A stretch of DNA of 41,510 bases from Streptomyces roseochromogenus subsp. oscitans DS 12.976 (lineage in GTDB: Bacteria > Actinomycetota > Actinomycetes > Streptomycetales > Streptomycetaceae), in the NCBI RefSeq assembly GCF_000497445.1, contig NZ_CM002285.1, forward strand, positions 2,545,067 to 2,586,576. The letters are read 5' to 3'. The notes beneath the pieces are model-generated. The model had not been told where the DNA came from, searched no databases, and saw only the letters and a program-made list of their open reading frames with translations. Made by a program: the position numbers and the translations under genes. Each line of letters opens with the position of its first letter. The stretch's first letter is position 1. Below are positions 16,006 through 24,527 of this stretch, in pieces.

Positions 16006-17454
16006 TCAGAGCGCGAGGCCGGTCAGGACCAGCACGCGCTCGTATGTGTAGTCGTCCATCGCGAACTTGACGCCCTCACGGCCCACACCGGACTGCTTGG
16101 CACCGCCGTACGGCATCTGGTCGGCGCGGTAGGACGGCACGTCGCCGATCACCACGCCACCGACCTCAAGGGCGCGGTGGGCGCGGAAGGCGACCTGCAG
16201 GTCGTGGGTGAACACGCCTGCCTGGAGGCCGTACTTGGAGGAGTTGACGGCGGCGAAGGCCTCGGCCTCTCCCTCCACCTTCTGCACGGTGAGGACGGGC
16301 CCGAAGACCTCCTCGCAGGAGAGGGTGACATCGGCCGGTACGTCGGTGAGGACGGTCGGCGCGTAGGAGGCGCCGTCGCGGTCGCCGCCGGTGAGCAGCG
16401 TGGCGCCGGCCTCGACCGCCTCCTTCACCCAGGACTCCACGCGCTGGGCCGCGGCCTCGCTGACCAGCGGGCCGACGTCCGTCTTGGCGTCGGTCGGGTC
16501 ACCGGTGACCTGGGCCTCGACGGCGACGACGATGCGCGGCAGCAGGCGGTCGTACACCGACGCGTCGGCGATCACGCGCTGCACGGAGATGCAGGACTGG
16601 CCGCCCTGGTAGTTGGAGAAGGTCGCGATGCGGGTCGCGGCCCAGTCCAGGTCGGCGTCGGAGGCGTAGTCGCCGAGGACGACGGCCGCGCCGTTGCCGC
16701 CCAGTTCCAGCGTGCAGTGCTTGCGCGGCACCGAGTCCATGATCGCGTAACCGACCTTCTCGGAACCGGTGAAGGAGATGACCGGCAGCCGCTCGTCCTG
16801 GACGAGGGCAGGCATCTTGTCGTTGGCGACCGGCAGGATGCTCCACGAGCCGGCGGGCAGCCCCTCGGTCTCGGCGAGCAGGTCGCCGATGATCAGGCCG
16901 GAGAGCGGGGTGGCGGGTGCCGGCTTGAGGATGATCGGGGCGCCGGCGGCGATCGCCGGGGCGATCTTGTGGGCGCACAGGTTCAGCGGGAAGTTGAACG
17001 GCGCGATGCCGAGCACAACGCCCTTCGGGAAGCGGCGGGTCAGGGCGAGACGCCCCTGACCGCCGAGGTCGGTGTCGAGCCGCTGGGCCTCACCGCCGTT
17101 GAACCGGCGGGCCTCTTCGGCGGCGAACCGGAACACCGATACGGCGCGCCCGACTTCCCCTCGGGCCCACTTGATCGGCTTGCCGTTCTCGGCGGAGATC
17201 AGCTGGGCGATCTCCTCGGTGCGCTCGACCAGCCGCTTGCTGACGTGGTCGAGCGCGGCGGCACGCACGTGCGCCGGGGTGGCGGCGAACTCGTCCCGCA
17301 CGGCGTACGCGGCGGCCACGGCCTCCTCGACCTGGGCGTCGGTCGGCACGCTGACCTTGCCGACGAGCCGGCCGTCCCACGGGGAGGTGACGTCGAAGGT
17401 GTCCTCGCCGGTGACCTGGCGGCCGGCGAGCCAGAAGGCGTGGGTGGAAGTCAT
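16006..17454 (-). CDS. NAD(P)-dependent aldehyde dehydrogenase, probable succinate-semialdehyde type
   Basis: 482 residues, complete ALDH fold. Cofactor-binding region APFNFPLNLCAHKIAPAI and ILKPAPATPL, general base Glu in CTLELGGNGA, nucleophile Cys288 in GGQSCISVQR, and the CEEVFGPVLTV signature. It oxidises an aldehyde to its acid. Because it lies directly downstream of a PucR-type regulator and near gabT, succinate semialdehyde (the product of GABA transamination) is a reasonable substrate, but sequence alone does not prove it. Start at ATG 17454. There are 149 bases between the pucR stop and this start with a dyad in them, so it may have its own promoter. Confidence 0.9.
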   Translation of the reverse strand: MTSTHAFWLAGRQVTGEDTFDVTSPWDGRLVGKVSVPTDAQVEEAVAAAYAVRDEFAATPAHVRAAALDHVSKRLVERTEEIAQLISAENGKPIKWARGEVGRAVSVFRFAAEEARRFNGGEAQRLDTDLGGQGRLALTRRFPKGVVLGIAPFNFPLNLCAHKIAPAIAAGAPIILKPAPATPLSGLIIGDLLAETEGLPAGSWSILPVANDKMPALVQDERLPVISFTGSEKVGYAIMDSVPRKHCTLELGGNGAAVVLGDYASDADLDWAATRIATFSNYQGGQSCISVQRVIADASVYDRLLPRIVVAVEAQVTGDPTDAKTDVGPLVSEAAAQRVESWVKEAVEAGATLLTGGDRDGASYAPTVLTDVPADVTLSCEEVFGPVLTVQKVEGEAEAFAAVNSSKYGLQAGVFTHDLQVAFRAHRALEVGGVVIGDVPSYRADQMPYGGAKQSGVGREGVKFAMDDYTYERVLVLTGLAL

Positions 17455-17549
17455 CTGCGAGTCCCGGCCCTTCCGCGTTGGAGGTGTGCTTGGCTTTCGT
17501 GCTCAACGGTAGGGCGGGGGCGACCGGGGGTCGTTTGTCCGAGTCGTAG

Positions 17550-17573
17550 CAGTAGCCGGCCCCGGCACTACTG
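17550..17573. promoter_or_regulatory. Dyad between the PucR-type gene and the aldehyde dehydrogenase
   Basis: CAGTAG (17550-17555) and CTACTG (17568-17573) flank CCGGCCCCGGCA, which is itself nearly symmetric. It lies 30 bases past the regulator stop and about 95 bases before the dehydrogenase start, so it could be an operator or a weak terminator. Confidence 0.35.
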
Positions 17574-17579
17574 TTTGGA

Positions 17580-17616
17580 CTACTCGGCGCTGATCTGCTC
17601 GGCCTACTCGGCGCTG
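17580..17616. repeat. 13-bp direct repeat at the 3' end of the PucR-type gene
   Basis: CTACTCGGCGCTG occurs at 17580-17592 and 17604-17616, period 24. The second copy contains the stop codon of the regulator; the first lies just beyond it. Looks like a small local duplication. Confidence 0.7.
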
Positions 17617-19259
17617 GTCGCCTTCAGAGCGAGCCACAGCTCCATCCGTACGTCGGGATCGTCCAGGGACCGCCCGAGGATCTCCTCGACCCGCCGCATC
17701 CGGTACCGCAGCGTGTGCCGGTGCACGCCCAGGTCCGCCGCGGCCGCGTCCCACTGCCCGTGCCGGGACAGCCACGCCCGCAGCGAGGCGACCAGATCCC
17801 CCCGCCCCGTCGCGTCGTGCTCGTGCAACGCCCGCAGCAACCCGTCCGCGAACGCCTTCACCGCGTCGTCGGCCAGCAACGGCAGCACGGAGCCCGCGGC
17901 CAGCTGCTCGTGCTCCACGAGCACCCGGCCGCGCCGCCGCGCCACGGACAGCGCCTGCTCGGCCTGCTTGTAGGCGGCGGCCGCGGCGATCGGCCCGGCG
18001 GGCGCGGACAGCCCGACGACCAGCTCCTCCTCTTCGCCCCCGGCCTGCTCGGGCACCGCCCGTGCCGCCTCCAGCGCCGCCGCGTACTGCGTACAGGCGG
18101 TCACCGCCGCGCCCCCGTCGGCGGCGAGCACCACCAGCCGCTCACCGTCGGGCACGACCAGTACGGCCTCTCCGGAGCGCGCGGCGGCGGCCTCCACGCT
18201 CTCCGTGAGCCCGCCCAGCGGATCACCGCCGGCGCCGGCGACGAGGGCGGCGCCCCCGGACACCGACGGGGCGACATGGCCGTGGGCGTCCGCGTGCACC
18301 CGGGCGGCGGTTCCGGACGCCGACTCGGCCACGATCATCCGGAACGGCGCGTCGAGCAGCCCTCCGTACAGGTCACCGGCGACGGCGCGGGCGTGGTCGG
18401 GCTCCCCGGCGAGCAGCATGCGCAGCACCGCCGTACCGAGGCGCTGTTCGGCCGCGTGCAGGGAGCGGGAGCGTTCGGTGGTGAGGGTGAGCAGGGCGAT
18501 GGCGGAGTGCACGGCGTATCGCTCGGCGGTGCCGAGGGCGGCGGCGGTGCCGACGGCGAGCGCGGCGCGCGGCCGTCGTCCCGTCCCGAGGGAGTGCAGC
18601 TCGACGCGGTCCTCATGCTCGGGCCCGCCGACGACGGAGGAGGCGGGTGCGGGCCGCTCCCGCAGCCGCTCGACGTCGGCGGTCAGCCGGGCGGCACGCC
18701 GTCCTGCCCACTCCGGCGCGGCGGCGACGACAGCGCCGGAGGCGTCGTAGAGGGCGGCCCATCCGTCGACCTGCGCGGCGAGCGCGCCCAGCAGCCCCTC
18801 GGGCCCGGCGTTCAGGGCCTGCTTGGTCAGCTCACGCTGGGCGGCGAAGCCCGCGGTGACGGCCCGGTACTGGTCGGCGGCGATGGCGGCGGACACGGCC
18901 TTGCTGATGGCGAGGAAGGGGGTGCGGCGGGGCACTTCGAGCAACGGCAGCCCCTCCGCCTGCGCGGCCTCGACAAGAGCGTCGGGGATTTCCTCGTAAT
19001 TCACCCCCACGGCGAACCCGAGCCCGACGACACCGGCGCCGACCAGCCGCTTCACATACCGCCGCATGGCCTCCCGGTCCTCCGCGTCCAGCTTCAGGGC
19101 GGTGATCAGCAGCAGCTCGCCGCCCTCCATGTACGGCACGGGATCGGCCAGCTCGCTGACATGGGCCCAGCGGACGGGCACATCGAGACGGTCCTCGCCC
19201 GCGCGCACGGTCAGCTTGAGCGCGGAGTGGTGGACGAGCGAGGCGAGGGTGGGGGGCAT
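17604..19259 (-). CDS. PucR-family transcriptional regulator
   Basis: 551 residues. N-terminal PucR sensor-type domain about residues 5-125 (RWAHVSELADPVPYMEGGELLLITAL). The middle has a CdaR/GGDEF-like region. The C-terminal HTH_30 DNA-binding domain covers about the last 60 residues (LRAWLSRHGQWDAAAADLGVHRHTLRYRMRRVEEILG in pieces). PucR regulators often control purine, amine or GABA catabolism. Its position immediately upstream of an aldehyde dehydrogenase and near gabT and pot genes suggests a role in GABA or polyamine use. Start at ATG 19259 (MPPTLASLVHH); 16 further codons are open upstream but unlike the family. A strong dyad sits 28-59 bases upstream of the start, probably its own operator. 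Confidence 0.9.
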   Translation of the reverse strand: MPPTLASLVHHSALKLTVRAGEDRLDVPVRWAHVSELADPVPYMEGGELLLITALKLDAEDREAMRRYVKRLVGAGVVGLGFAVGVNYEEIPDALVEAAQAEGLPLLEVPRRTPFLAISKAVSAAIAADQYRAVTAGFAAQRELTKQALNAGPEGLLGALAAQVDGWAALYDASGAVVAAAPEWAGRRAARLTADVERLRERPAPASSVVGGPEHEDRVELHSLGTGRRPRAALAVGTAAALGTAERYAVHSAIALLTLTTERSRSLHAAEQRLGTAVLRMLLAGEPDHARAVAGDLYGGLLDAPFRMIVAESASGTAARVHADAHGHVAPSVSGGAALVAGAGGDPLGGLTESVEAAAARSGEAVLVVPDGERLVVLAADGGAAVTACTQYAAALEAARAVPEQAGGEEEELVVGLSAPAGPIAAAAAYKQAEQALSVARRRGRVLVEHEQLAAGSVLPLLADDAVKAFADGLLRALHEHDATGRGDLVASLRAWLSRHGQWDAAAADLGVHRHTLRYRMRRVEEILGRSLDDPDVRMELWLALKATSAE

Positions 19260-19287
19260 GAGGCCTTCAGGACGAGGAATTTCCGGT

Positions 19288-19318
19288 GATCGCAGTGATC
19301 GGGACAATCACTGCAATC
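19288..19318. promoter_or_regulatory. Operator candidate upstream of the PucR-type gene
   Basis: GATcGCAGTGAT (19288-19299) and ATCACTGCaATC (19307-19318) form a 12-bp inverted repeat with one non-matching pair around a 7-base centre. It lies 28-59 bases upstream of the regulator ATG, in promoter position. It is the most symmetric site in this region. Confidence 0.65.
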
Positions 19319-19384
19319 TTTGGCCGAACCGTATGAACGGCCTACACCGATTCTGCCTCACCGTACGGTCCCCGCGCCCGCACC

Positions 19385-21742
19385 TCATCCCCTCAAATCC
19401 ACCAGCAACGGCGGCGCATGCTCCCCCCGCACACTCGTCAACGACAACACCGCGTGCCCGGCCGGCACCCCATGAGCCAACTCAGAAGCCGACCACCGCT
19501 CCCGCTCGACTTGCCGGACGGTGACGGCGTCCGTGGTGACGGGCTTACCGGTGCCAAGTTTCCGTACGGCATGAATCAACCGGGTCAGCGGCTGGTCCGC
19601 GAACACCGTGTGCTTGGCGACCTCGGTCGTCTCCACCCACTCCGTGCCCCACGCCTGGGCGAACAGCGCGCCCTCCCAGGTGGTGATCCCCGAGAAGGCG
19701 GCGTGGCAGCCGACCGCTGCGACCAGCGGCTGCCGCAGGTGTTCCGGCACATCGCCGAGCGCGCGCAGGCTCAGCACCACACCGGCGTGGCTCTCCCTCA
19801 GCCTGCGCAGGGCGCGCACGGACCCCGCAGTGATCGCATGGGTCGCATCGTCCAGGACGAGACAGGCGAACAGGGACCGATCCGTACGCGTGGCCGTGCT
19901 CGCCGTGAACTGGGCCAGCACCAACCGGGCCAGCAGCTGTGCGGCCTCGGGATGGGCCCGTTCCGGCAGGTCGATCCTGATCCTCAGCGGGTGGTCGAGC
20001 GACCGCAGGGTGAAGGGCCGAGCGTCGACGGAGGTGTCGAAGAAGCCGGTGAAGACCGGACGGTCCAGACAGCCGAGCCGGTCGCTGAGCACTATCCCGA
20101 GATCCCCAGGGACGCCTGCTTGGCGCGCACGCGCGTCCAATTCCCGGTACAGCAGCGAGTGCTCGTGCGGGTCGAGCAGTGTCTTCAGCCGCTCCAGAGC
20201 AGACGGTTCCCCATCCAGCAGCGCCCGGAGTTCGGATACGGACGGGAACCGGCCGTGGACGGCCCGGAAGGGCCCCAAGAGCTGTGCCAGCACGGTCATC
20301 GCACGCCGTAGGTCGACCTCTGTCCAGTCGCCGGCCAGGACGTCTGCGAGGAGCGTGGCCGCCTCGTCAGGGTCATCCGTCCCACCGTAGAGATCGAGGT
20401 CGTACGTCGATGTACGGTCCCCTGGCTTGATCACGATGTCGTAGCCCTGATCGGGCCCCAAAGGCGTTCCGGAGGCGCTCACCATGACGAGCGCCGCCTG
20501 CCCGGCAAGGGCCTGGAGGGCTAGGGACTCGGCGATGGGCCGCACCAGGCGCGAGGTCTTGCCCGCGCCAGACGGGCCAACCACAAGCAGGGAGGTGCCG
20601 AGCGTACCGGGATCCACGGCAGCGCCCGCGGCGCGGTGGGCCGGCGGTGTGCGCTCGGCGTCCGTATAGCGGCCGATGCGCACTTGAGAGGTCAGCAAGT
20701 CATGGGTGGCCATGCGGGTCGGAAGGTCACGCTGCCCGGAGGGGTGCAGACAGGCGCGGGCGCCGTCGCTGAGCACGGCTGAGGTGAACGCGTCCAGCCG
20801 TACCGGGTCGGCCACCACGGAACGCCAGGCACGACGGATCCTCGCGCAGTCCACGTCGTTCATCCGACCCGTGCTCGCCTCACCGGCCAGCCGTTCGGCC
20901 GTCGCGCTCTGGCCGTGGATACGCAATTCCTGCCAGTCCGCGACGGGGTCGGGCGCCGCCGTCACGCGGCTCTCAGACGCCGTCTTGGGGCGATTCAGGC
21001 TGCGCAGCAGCCCCAGCCAGTCGCCCGCCACTGCGAACGGCCAGAGGGCCAGCAGTGTGAGGGCAGTCTTGAGGAGCTGCAGCCGCTGCAGTGTGGTCTC
21101 CGGGTCCCCGCCCCCGAAGAGCCAATCGGACGGGGTCAAGCTCACGACGAGCCTGTAGTACGAAAGCAGACCGTGCCAGACGACCAGCCAGACGACGAGC
21201 GCCCCGAGGACGGCGGCGCGCAGGGCGCGCGACGGCTGTGGCCGGTCGATCACGTACCGCTGGACTACCTCTTTCCAGTTGCCCACACGGGCGAAGTAGT
21301 ACAGAACGAGGGTGGCGAAGAGGCTGTCGTAGATGGAGCTGGCGGTGGATGCCGCTCGGGACGGCGCACCGCCCCACCAATCGGATGGCGTGACCAGCTC
21401 CAGCAGGATCCTCTTGTGGGGCACCAGATTGTTGCCCCACAACGACCATACGAGCAGGGCCGCGAGCAGAGCGCCGACGGCGCCCGTCAGCAGCGCACGG
21501 TCGGAGACCCGGACGCCCGCCTCCTGAGGCCGGGGCCGGTACCCGAAACGCCACACCCCGGGTGTGACTTCCGGGCGGGGGGTATGCAGCCACTGCAAGA
21601 ACGCCGCCCCGCCGGACGTGGGCGGGACCCCAGGCGGTGACGTGGGCATCGGTGGCATGCCACCCCCTTGTGGCGGTCTCGCAGGACGCGGTACAGGATG
21701 CGCATGCGTGCCGCGTGCGTCTCGTGTGCCGTCGCTGTCCAT
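19385..21742 (-). CDS. Membrane-anchored TraG/VirD4-like P-loop ATPase
   Basis: 785 residues. A Pro-rich N-terminal tail (about 1-50) precedes two or more membrane regions: ALLTGAVGALLAALLVWSLW near 85-105, a hydrophobic stretch near 145-160, AAVLGALVVWLVVWHGLLSYY near 178-198 and LLKTALTLLALWPFAVAG near 225-245. The ATPase follows: Walker A GPSGAGKTSRLVRP near 390, probable Walker B SLFACLVLDDATHAIT near 645, and a late region (AVGCHAAFSGITTWEGALFA) that resembles the end of TraG/VirD4 coupling ATPases. It may pump or couple DNA or protein at the membrane, but no relaxase or conjugation gene is nearby. Start ATG 21742 has AGGGGG at suitable spacing. It is divergent from gabT. Confidence 0.75.
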   Translation of the reverse strand: MDSDGTRDARGTHAHPVPRPARPPQGGGMPPMPTSPPGVPPTSGGAAFLQWLHTPRPEVTPGVWRFGYRPRPQEAGVRVSDRALLTGAVGALLAALLVWSLWGNNLVPHKRILLELVTPSDWWGGAPSRAASTASSIYDSLFATLVLYYFARVGNWKEVVQRYVIDRPQPSRALRAAVLGALVVWLVVWHGLLSYYRLVVSLTPSDWLFGGGDPETTLQRLQLLKTALTLLALWPFAVAGDWLGLLRSLNRPKTASESRVTAAPDPVADWQELRIHGQSATAERLAGEASTGRMNDVDCARIRRAWRSVVADPVRLDAFTSAVLSDGARACLHPSGQRDLPTRMATHDLLTSQVRIGRYTDAERTPPAHRAAGAAVDPGTLGTSLLVVGPSGAGKTSRLVRPIAESLALQALAGQAALVMVSASGTPLGPDQGYDIVIKPGDRTSTYDLDLYGGTDDPDEAATLLADVLAGDWTEVDLRRAMTVLAQLLGPFRAVHGRFPSVSELRALLDGEPSALERLKTLLDPHEHSLLYRELDARARQAGVPGDLGIVLSDRLGCLDRPVFTGFFDTSVDARPFTLRSLDHPLRIRIDLPERAHPEAAQLLARLVLAQFTASTATRTDRSLFACLVLDDATHAITAGSVRALRRLRESHAGVVLSLRALGDVPEHLRQPLVAAVGCHAAFSGITTWEGALFAQAWGTEWVETTEVAKHTVFADQPLTRLIHAVRKLGTGKPVTTDAVTVRQVERERWSASELAHGVPAGHAVLSLTSVRGEHAPPLLVDLRG

Positions 21743-22042
21743 CGCCCTTGCCCCCTGACCAGCCGTTCCGTCCACCGTCAGCGAGCCAATCTAACGCCCC
21801 GGGAAGGGGAGTTCACCGCATACGTGGCCGAGAGCACCCGCCGACTGGGCGTACCCCGATCCCGCGGCTATGTCCATGGCGGACAACCGCAGTCCCCGAC
21901 AACGCCCACATGGAGCATGCCCACCCCCCACCCCCGGCCCTAGCCTGCGAAGAAAGATAGGTAAGCGGCCGAAACGCACCGCCCGGAATCGTCCGGGACG
22001 CCAGATCAGACCGCCCGGTACGCAAGATCATCAGGAGCCCTC
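21743..22042. other. Divergent intergenic region between the TraG-like gene and gabT
   Basis: No gene is supported here. It contains a small dyad TGTCC-ATGGC-GGACA at 21871-21885 and the gabT ribosome-binding site AGGAG at 22033-22037. The AT-richer GAAGAAAGATAGGTAAG segment near 21950-21966 could hold a gabT -10 element, but I cannot place a -35. Confidence 0.4.
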
Positions 22043-23377
22043 ATGACCGCACTTCCGCAGGAGCGCCGCGTCGTCACCGCCATCCCCGGTCCGAAGTCGC
22101 AGGAGCTGCAGGCCCGCCGTACCGCCGCGGTCGCGCAGGGCGTGGGCTCGGTGCTGCCGGTCTTCACCACGCGCGCCGGTGGCGGGATCATCGAGGACGT
22201 CGACGGCAACCGGCTCATCGACTTCGGGTCCGGTATCGCCGTGACCTCCGTCGGCGCCTCCGCCGAGGCCGTCGTACGGCGTGCCTCCGCCCAGCTCGCC
22301 GACTTCACCCACACCTGTTTCATGGTCACCCCGTATGAGGGATACGTGGAGGTCGCGGAGGCTCTCGCCGAGCTGACCCCGGGTGACCACGCCAAGAAGT
22401 CCGCGCTGTTCAACTCCGGCGCCGAGGCCGTCGAGAACGCCGTCAAGATCGCTCGTGCCTACACCAAGCGGCAGGCCGTGGTGGTGTTCGATCACGGGTA
22501 CCACGGGCGGACCAACCTGACCATGGCGCTCACCGCCAAGAACATGCCTTACAAGCACGGGTTCGGGCCGTTCGCGCCCGAGGTGTACCGGGTGCCGGTG
22601 GCGTACGGCTACCGCTGGCCGACCGGGGCGGAGAACGCCGGTCCCGAGGCCGCCGCGCAGGCCATCGACCAGATGTCCAAGCAGGTCGGCGCGGACAACA
22701 TCGCCGCGATCATCATCGAGCCCGTACTCGGCGAGGGCGGCTTCATCGAGCCGGCCAAGGGGTTCCTCCCGGCGATTCGGCAGTTCGCCGCCGACAACGG
22801 GATCGTCTTCGTCGCCGACGAGATTCAGTCCGGGTTCTGCCGGACCGGGCAGTGGTTCGCCTGTGAGGACGAGGGGATCGTTCCCGACCTCATCACCACC
22901 GCCAAGGGCATCGCCGGTGGGCTTCCGCTCGCCGCCGTCACCGGGCGCGCCGAGATCATGGACGCCGCGCACGCCGGTGGCCTGGGTGGCACCTACGGCG
23001 GTAACCCGGTCGCCTGCGCCGGCGCGCTCGGTGCCATCGAGACGATGAAGGAGCTGGACCTCAACGGCAAGGCCAAGCGCATCGAGGAGATCATGAAGGG
23101 TCGCCTCGCCGCCATGGCCGAGAAGTTCGACATCATCGGTGACGTCCGTGGGCGCGGTGCCATGATCGCCATCGAGCTGGTCAAGGACCGTACGACCAAG
23201 GAGCCGAACCCCGAGGCCACCGCCGCGCTCGCCAAGGCCTGCCACCAGGAGGGCCTGCTGGTCCTGACCTGTGGCACCTACGGCAACGTGCTGCGCTTCC
23301 TGCCCCCGCTGGTGATCGGCGAGGACCTCCTGAACGAGGGGCTCGACATCATCGAGCAGGCCTTCGCGCGCATCTGA
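22043..23377 (+). CDS. gabT: 4-aminobutyrate (GABA) transaminase
   Basis: 444 residues, class III PLP-dependent aminotransferase. It transfers the amino group of GABA to 2-oxoglutarate, giving succinate semialdehyde and glutamate. PLP-phosphate site NSGAEAVENAVKIAR near 130-145, aromatic stacking region FDHGYHGRTNLTMAL, VADEIQSGFCRTGQ with the Asp that contacts the PLP ring nitrogen, and the Schiff-base Lys288 in TTAKGIAGGLPLAA. Late GGTYGGNPVACAGAL is also typical. ATG 22043 has AGGAG at 22033-22037. In the amine pathway it acts between the FAD amine oxidase/aldehyde dehydrogenase steps and the succinate-semialdehyde dehydrogenase step. A long inverted repeat lies just downstream. Confidence 0.95.
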   Translation: MTALPQERRVVTAIPGPKSQELQARRTAAVAQGVGSVLPVFTTRAGGGIIEDVDGNRLIDFGSGIAVTSVGASAEAVVRRASAQLADFTHTCFMVTPYEGYVEVAEALAELTPGDHAKKSALFNSGAEAVENAVKIARAYTKRQAVVVFDHGYHGRTNLTMALTAKNMPYKHGFGPFAPEVYRVPVAYGYRWPTGAENAGPEAAAQAIDQMSKQVGADNIAAIIIEPVLGEGGFIEPAKGFLPAIRQFAADNGIVFVADEIQSGFCRTGQWFACEDEGIVPDLITTAKGIAGGLPLAAVTGRAEIMDAAHAGGLGGTYGGNPVACAGALGAIETMKELDLNGKAKRIEEIMKGRLAAMAEKFDIIGDVRGRGAMIAIELVKDRTTKEPNPEATAALAKACHQEGLLVLTCGTYGNVLRFLPPLVIGEDLLNEGLDIIEQAFARI

Positions 23378-23753
23378 GCGAGCGATCCGCACCTCTGAAC
23401 GGCACCTACGGCAGGCCGTGTGAAGAACGTGTGGGAGGTGGATGACGGGACGCGATTCCGTCTGCCCAAGCGCCTCGGCCTGCCGTAGGTTCTACCCAGA
23501 TGAGAGATACACCCCGTCCACAGGGGACTGTGGGCGATTTCAGGCCGGGGCCTCCCCAGCTTCGACCTGGTCGTGCCCTCGCGCACATAACCGGCGCCTG
23601 ACGGCTCCGGGATCTCCTCACCGATCGGACGGTCGCCGCCCCAAACCCCCCGGGGCGCGCGACGTTCCGATCCGGACGGCCGCCTCGGAACCACCCCCCC
23701 TGTTCCGGGGCGGCCGACCTCCTTCCTCCGAACAACCTGCGAAGCTGGGCGCC
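23378..23753. other. Non-coding stretch between gabT and the PAP2 gene
   Basis: 376 bases with no convincing gene. It contains the large inverted repeat at 23404-23490 and a short hairpin CCACAG-GGGA-CTGTGG at 23518-23533. The frame of the downstream PAP2 gene is open through much of it, but the encoded sequence is not protein-like. Confidence 0.6.
23404..23490. repeat. 15-bp perfect inverted repeat with 57-base spacer
   Basis: ACCTACGGCAGGCCG at 23404-23418 is the exact reverse complement of 23476-23490. The arms start 27 bases beyond the gabT stop. The spacer contains a weaker internal fold (GACGG...CCGTC). It may form a 3' UTR structure or be the footprint of an excised element. Confidence 0.75.
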
Positions 23754-24527
23754 GTGTCGACCGTTGTCCGCCGTGCCCCGCTGCTCGTCCTCCCGGCCGT
23801 GCTCCTCGCCCTGTCCACCTGGCAGGTCGTGGCGCACGGCCCGCTGCTGCGCCTGGACGCCCGGCTCAGCCGGGCCTTCGTCCATCCGGACCGGTTCTCC
23901 GAGATCCTCTCCGACCTCGGGAACGGCCAGATCGCCGTGCCGGTGCTCCTCGTCGCCATCGGCTACGTCCTGTGGCGGGGCCGCGGCAGCGGTATGCCCC
24001 GCTGGTGGCTGCCGCCGCTCGCCGCGTTCGTCCTGATGGCACTGGTCCCGGCGATCATCGTCCCGCTCAAGGACTGGACCGCCCGGCCGGGGACCCCCGT
24101 GGTGCCCCCGGCCGTCGGCTATTTTCCCTCCGGCCACACGGCCACGGCGGCCGTCGCCTACGGCTCCGCGACCCTGCTCCTGCTCCCCTGGCTGCGCTCG
24201 CCTGCCGCTCGCCGGAGCCTGGTCGTCCTCTGTACCGCCCTGGTCCTCGGGGTGTCGTACGGCCTGGTCCGGCGCGGTTATCACTGGCCGCTGGACGTGC
24301 TGGCCAGCTGGTGTCTGTGCACCGTGCTGCTGACCAGCCTGTCCCTGGTGATCGGCCTAAGTACGCGTCGAAGTTCTTCCGGACCTCCCCGTCCGGGCAG
24401 CGGTCCCGGTTCACCGGCCATGCCATCAGACCACGCAGCATCAGACCACGCAGCGCCGACCAGGTCCCATGGGTCGCGTACGCGCCGCAGTTCGTCTTCT
24501 CCGTCAGGCAGTCCGGGGGCTTCGTGA
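23754..24527 (+). CDS. PAP2-family membrane phosphatase, C-terminus probably aberrant
   Basis: 257 residues from GTG 23754. Several transmembrane helices alternate with short loops (APLLVLPAVLLALS, VPVLLVAIGYVL, LPPLAAFVLMALVPAIIVPL, SLVVLCTALVLGVSYGL, VLASWCLCTVLLTSLSLVIG). PAP2 motifs: LKDWTARP (motif 1, shortened), FPSGHTATAAV (motif 2), RRGYHWPLD (motif 3 with the catalytic His, but Leu or Arg shift in place of the usual Ser-Arg). It probably removes phosphate from a lipid such as phosphatidate or an undecaprenyl/prenyl diphosphate. After residue 201 the sequence (STRRSSSGPPRPGSG and on) is the antisense of an opposing gene and unlikely to be original; a TAA lies one base out of frame at 24358. 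No good Shine-Dalgarno, so possibly leaderless. Confidence 0.8.
   Translation: MSTVVRRAPLLVLPAVLLALSTWQVVAHGPLLRLDARLSRAFVHPDRFSEILSDLGNGQIAVPVLLVAIGYVLWRGRGSGMPRWWLPPLAAFVLMALVPAIIVPLKDWTARPGTPVVPPAVGYFPSGHTATAAVAYGSATLLLLPWLRSPAARRSLVVLCTALVLGVSYGLVRRGYHWPLDVLASWCLCTVLLTSLSLVIGLSTRRSSSGPPRPGSGPGSPAMPSDHAASDHAAPTRSHGSRTRRSSSSPSGSPGAS

Noticed and set aside
23500..23640. Possible riboswitch or small RNA upstream of the PAP2 gene
   Set aside because: There is a 6-bp hairpin at 23518-23533 but no recognisable riboswitch core; kept only as part of the intergenic note.
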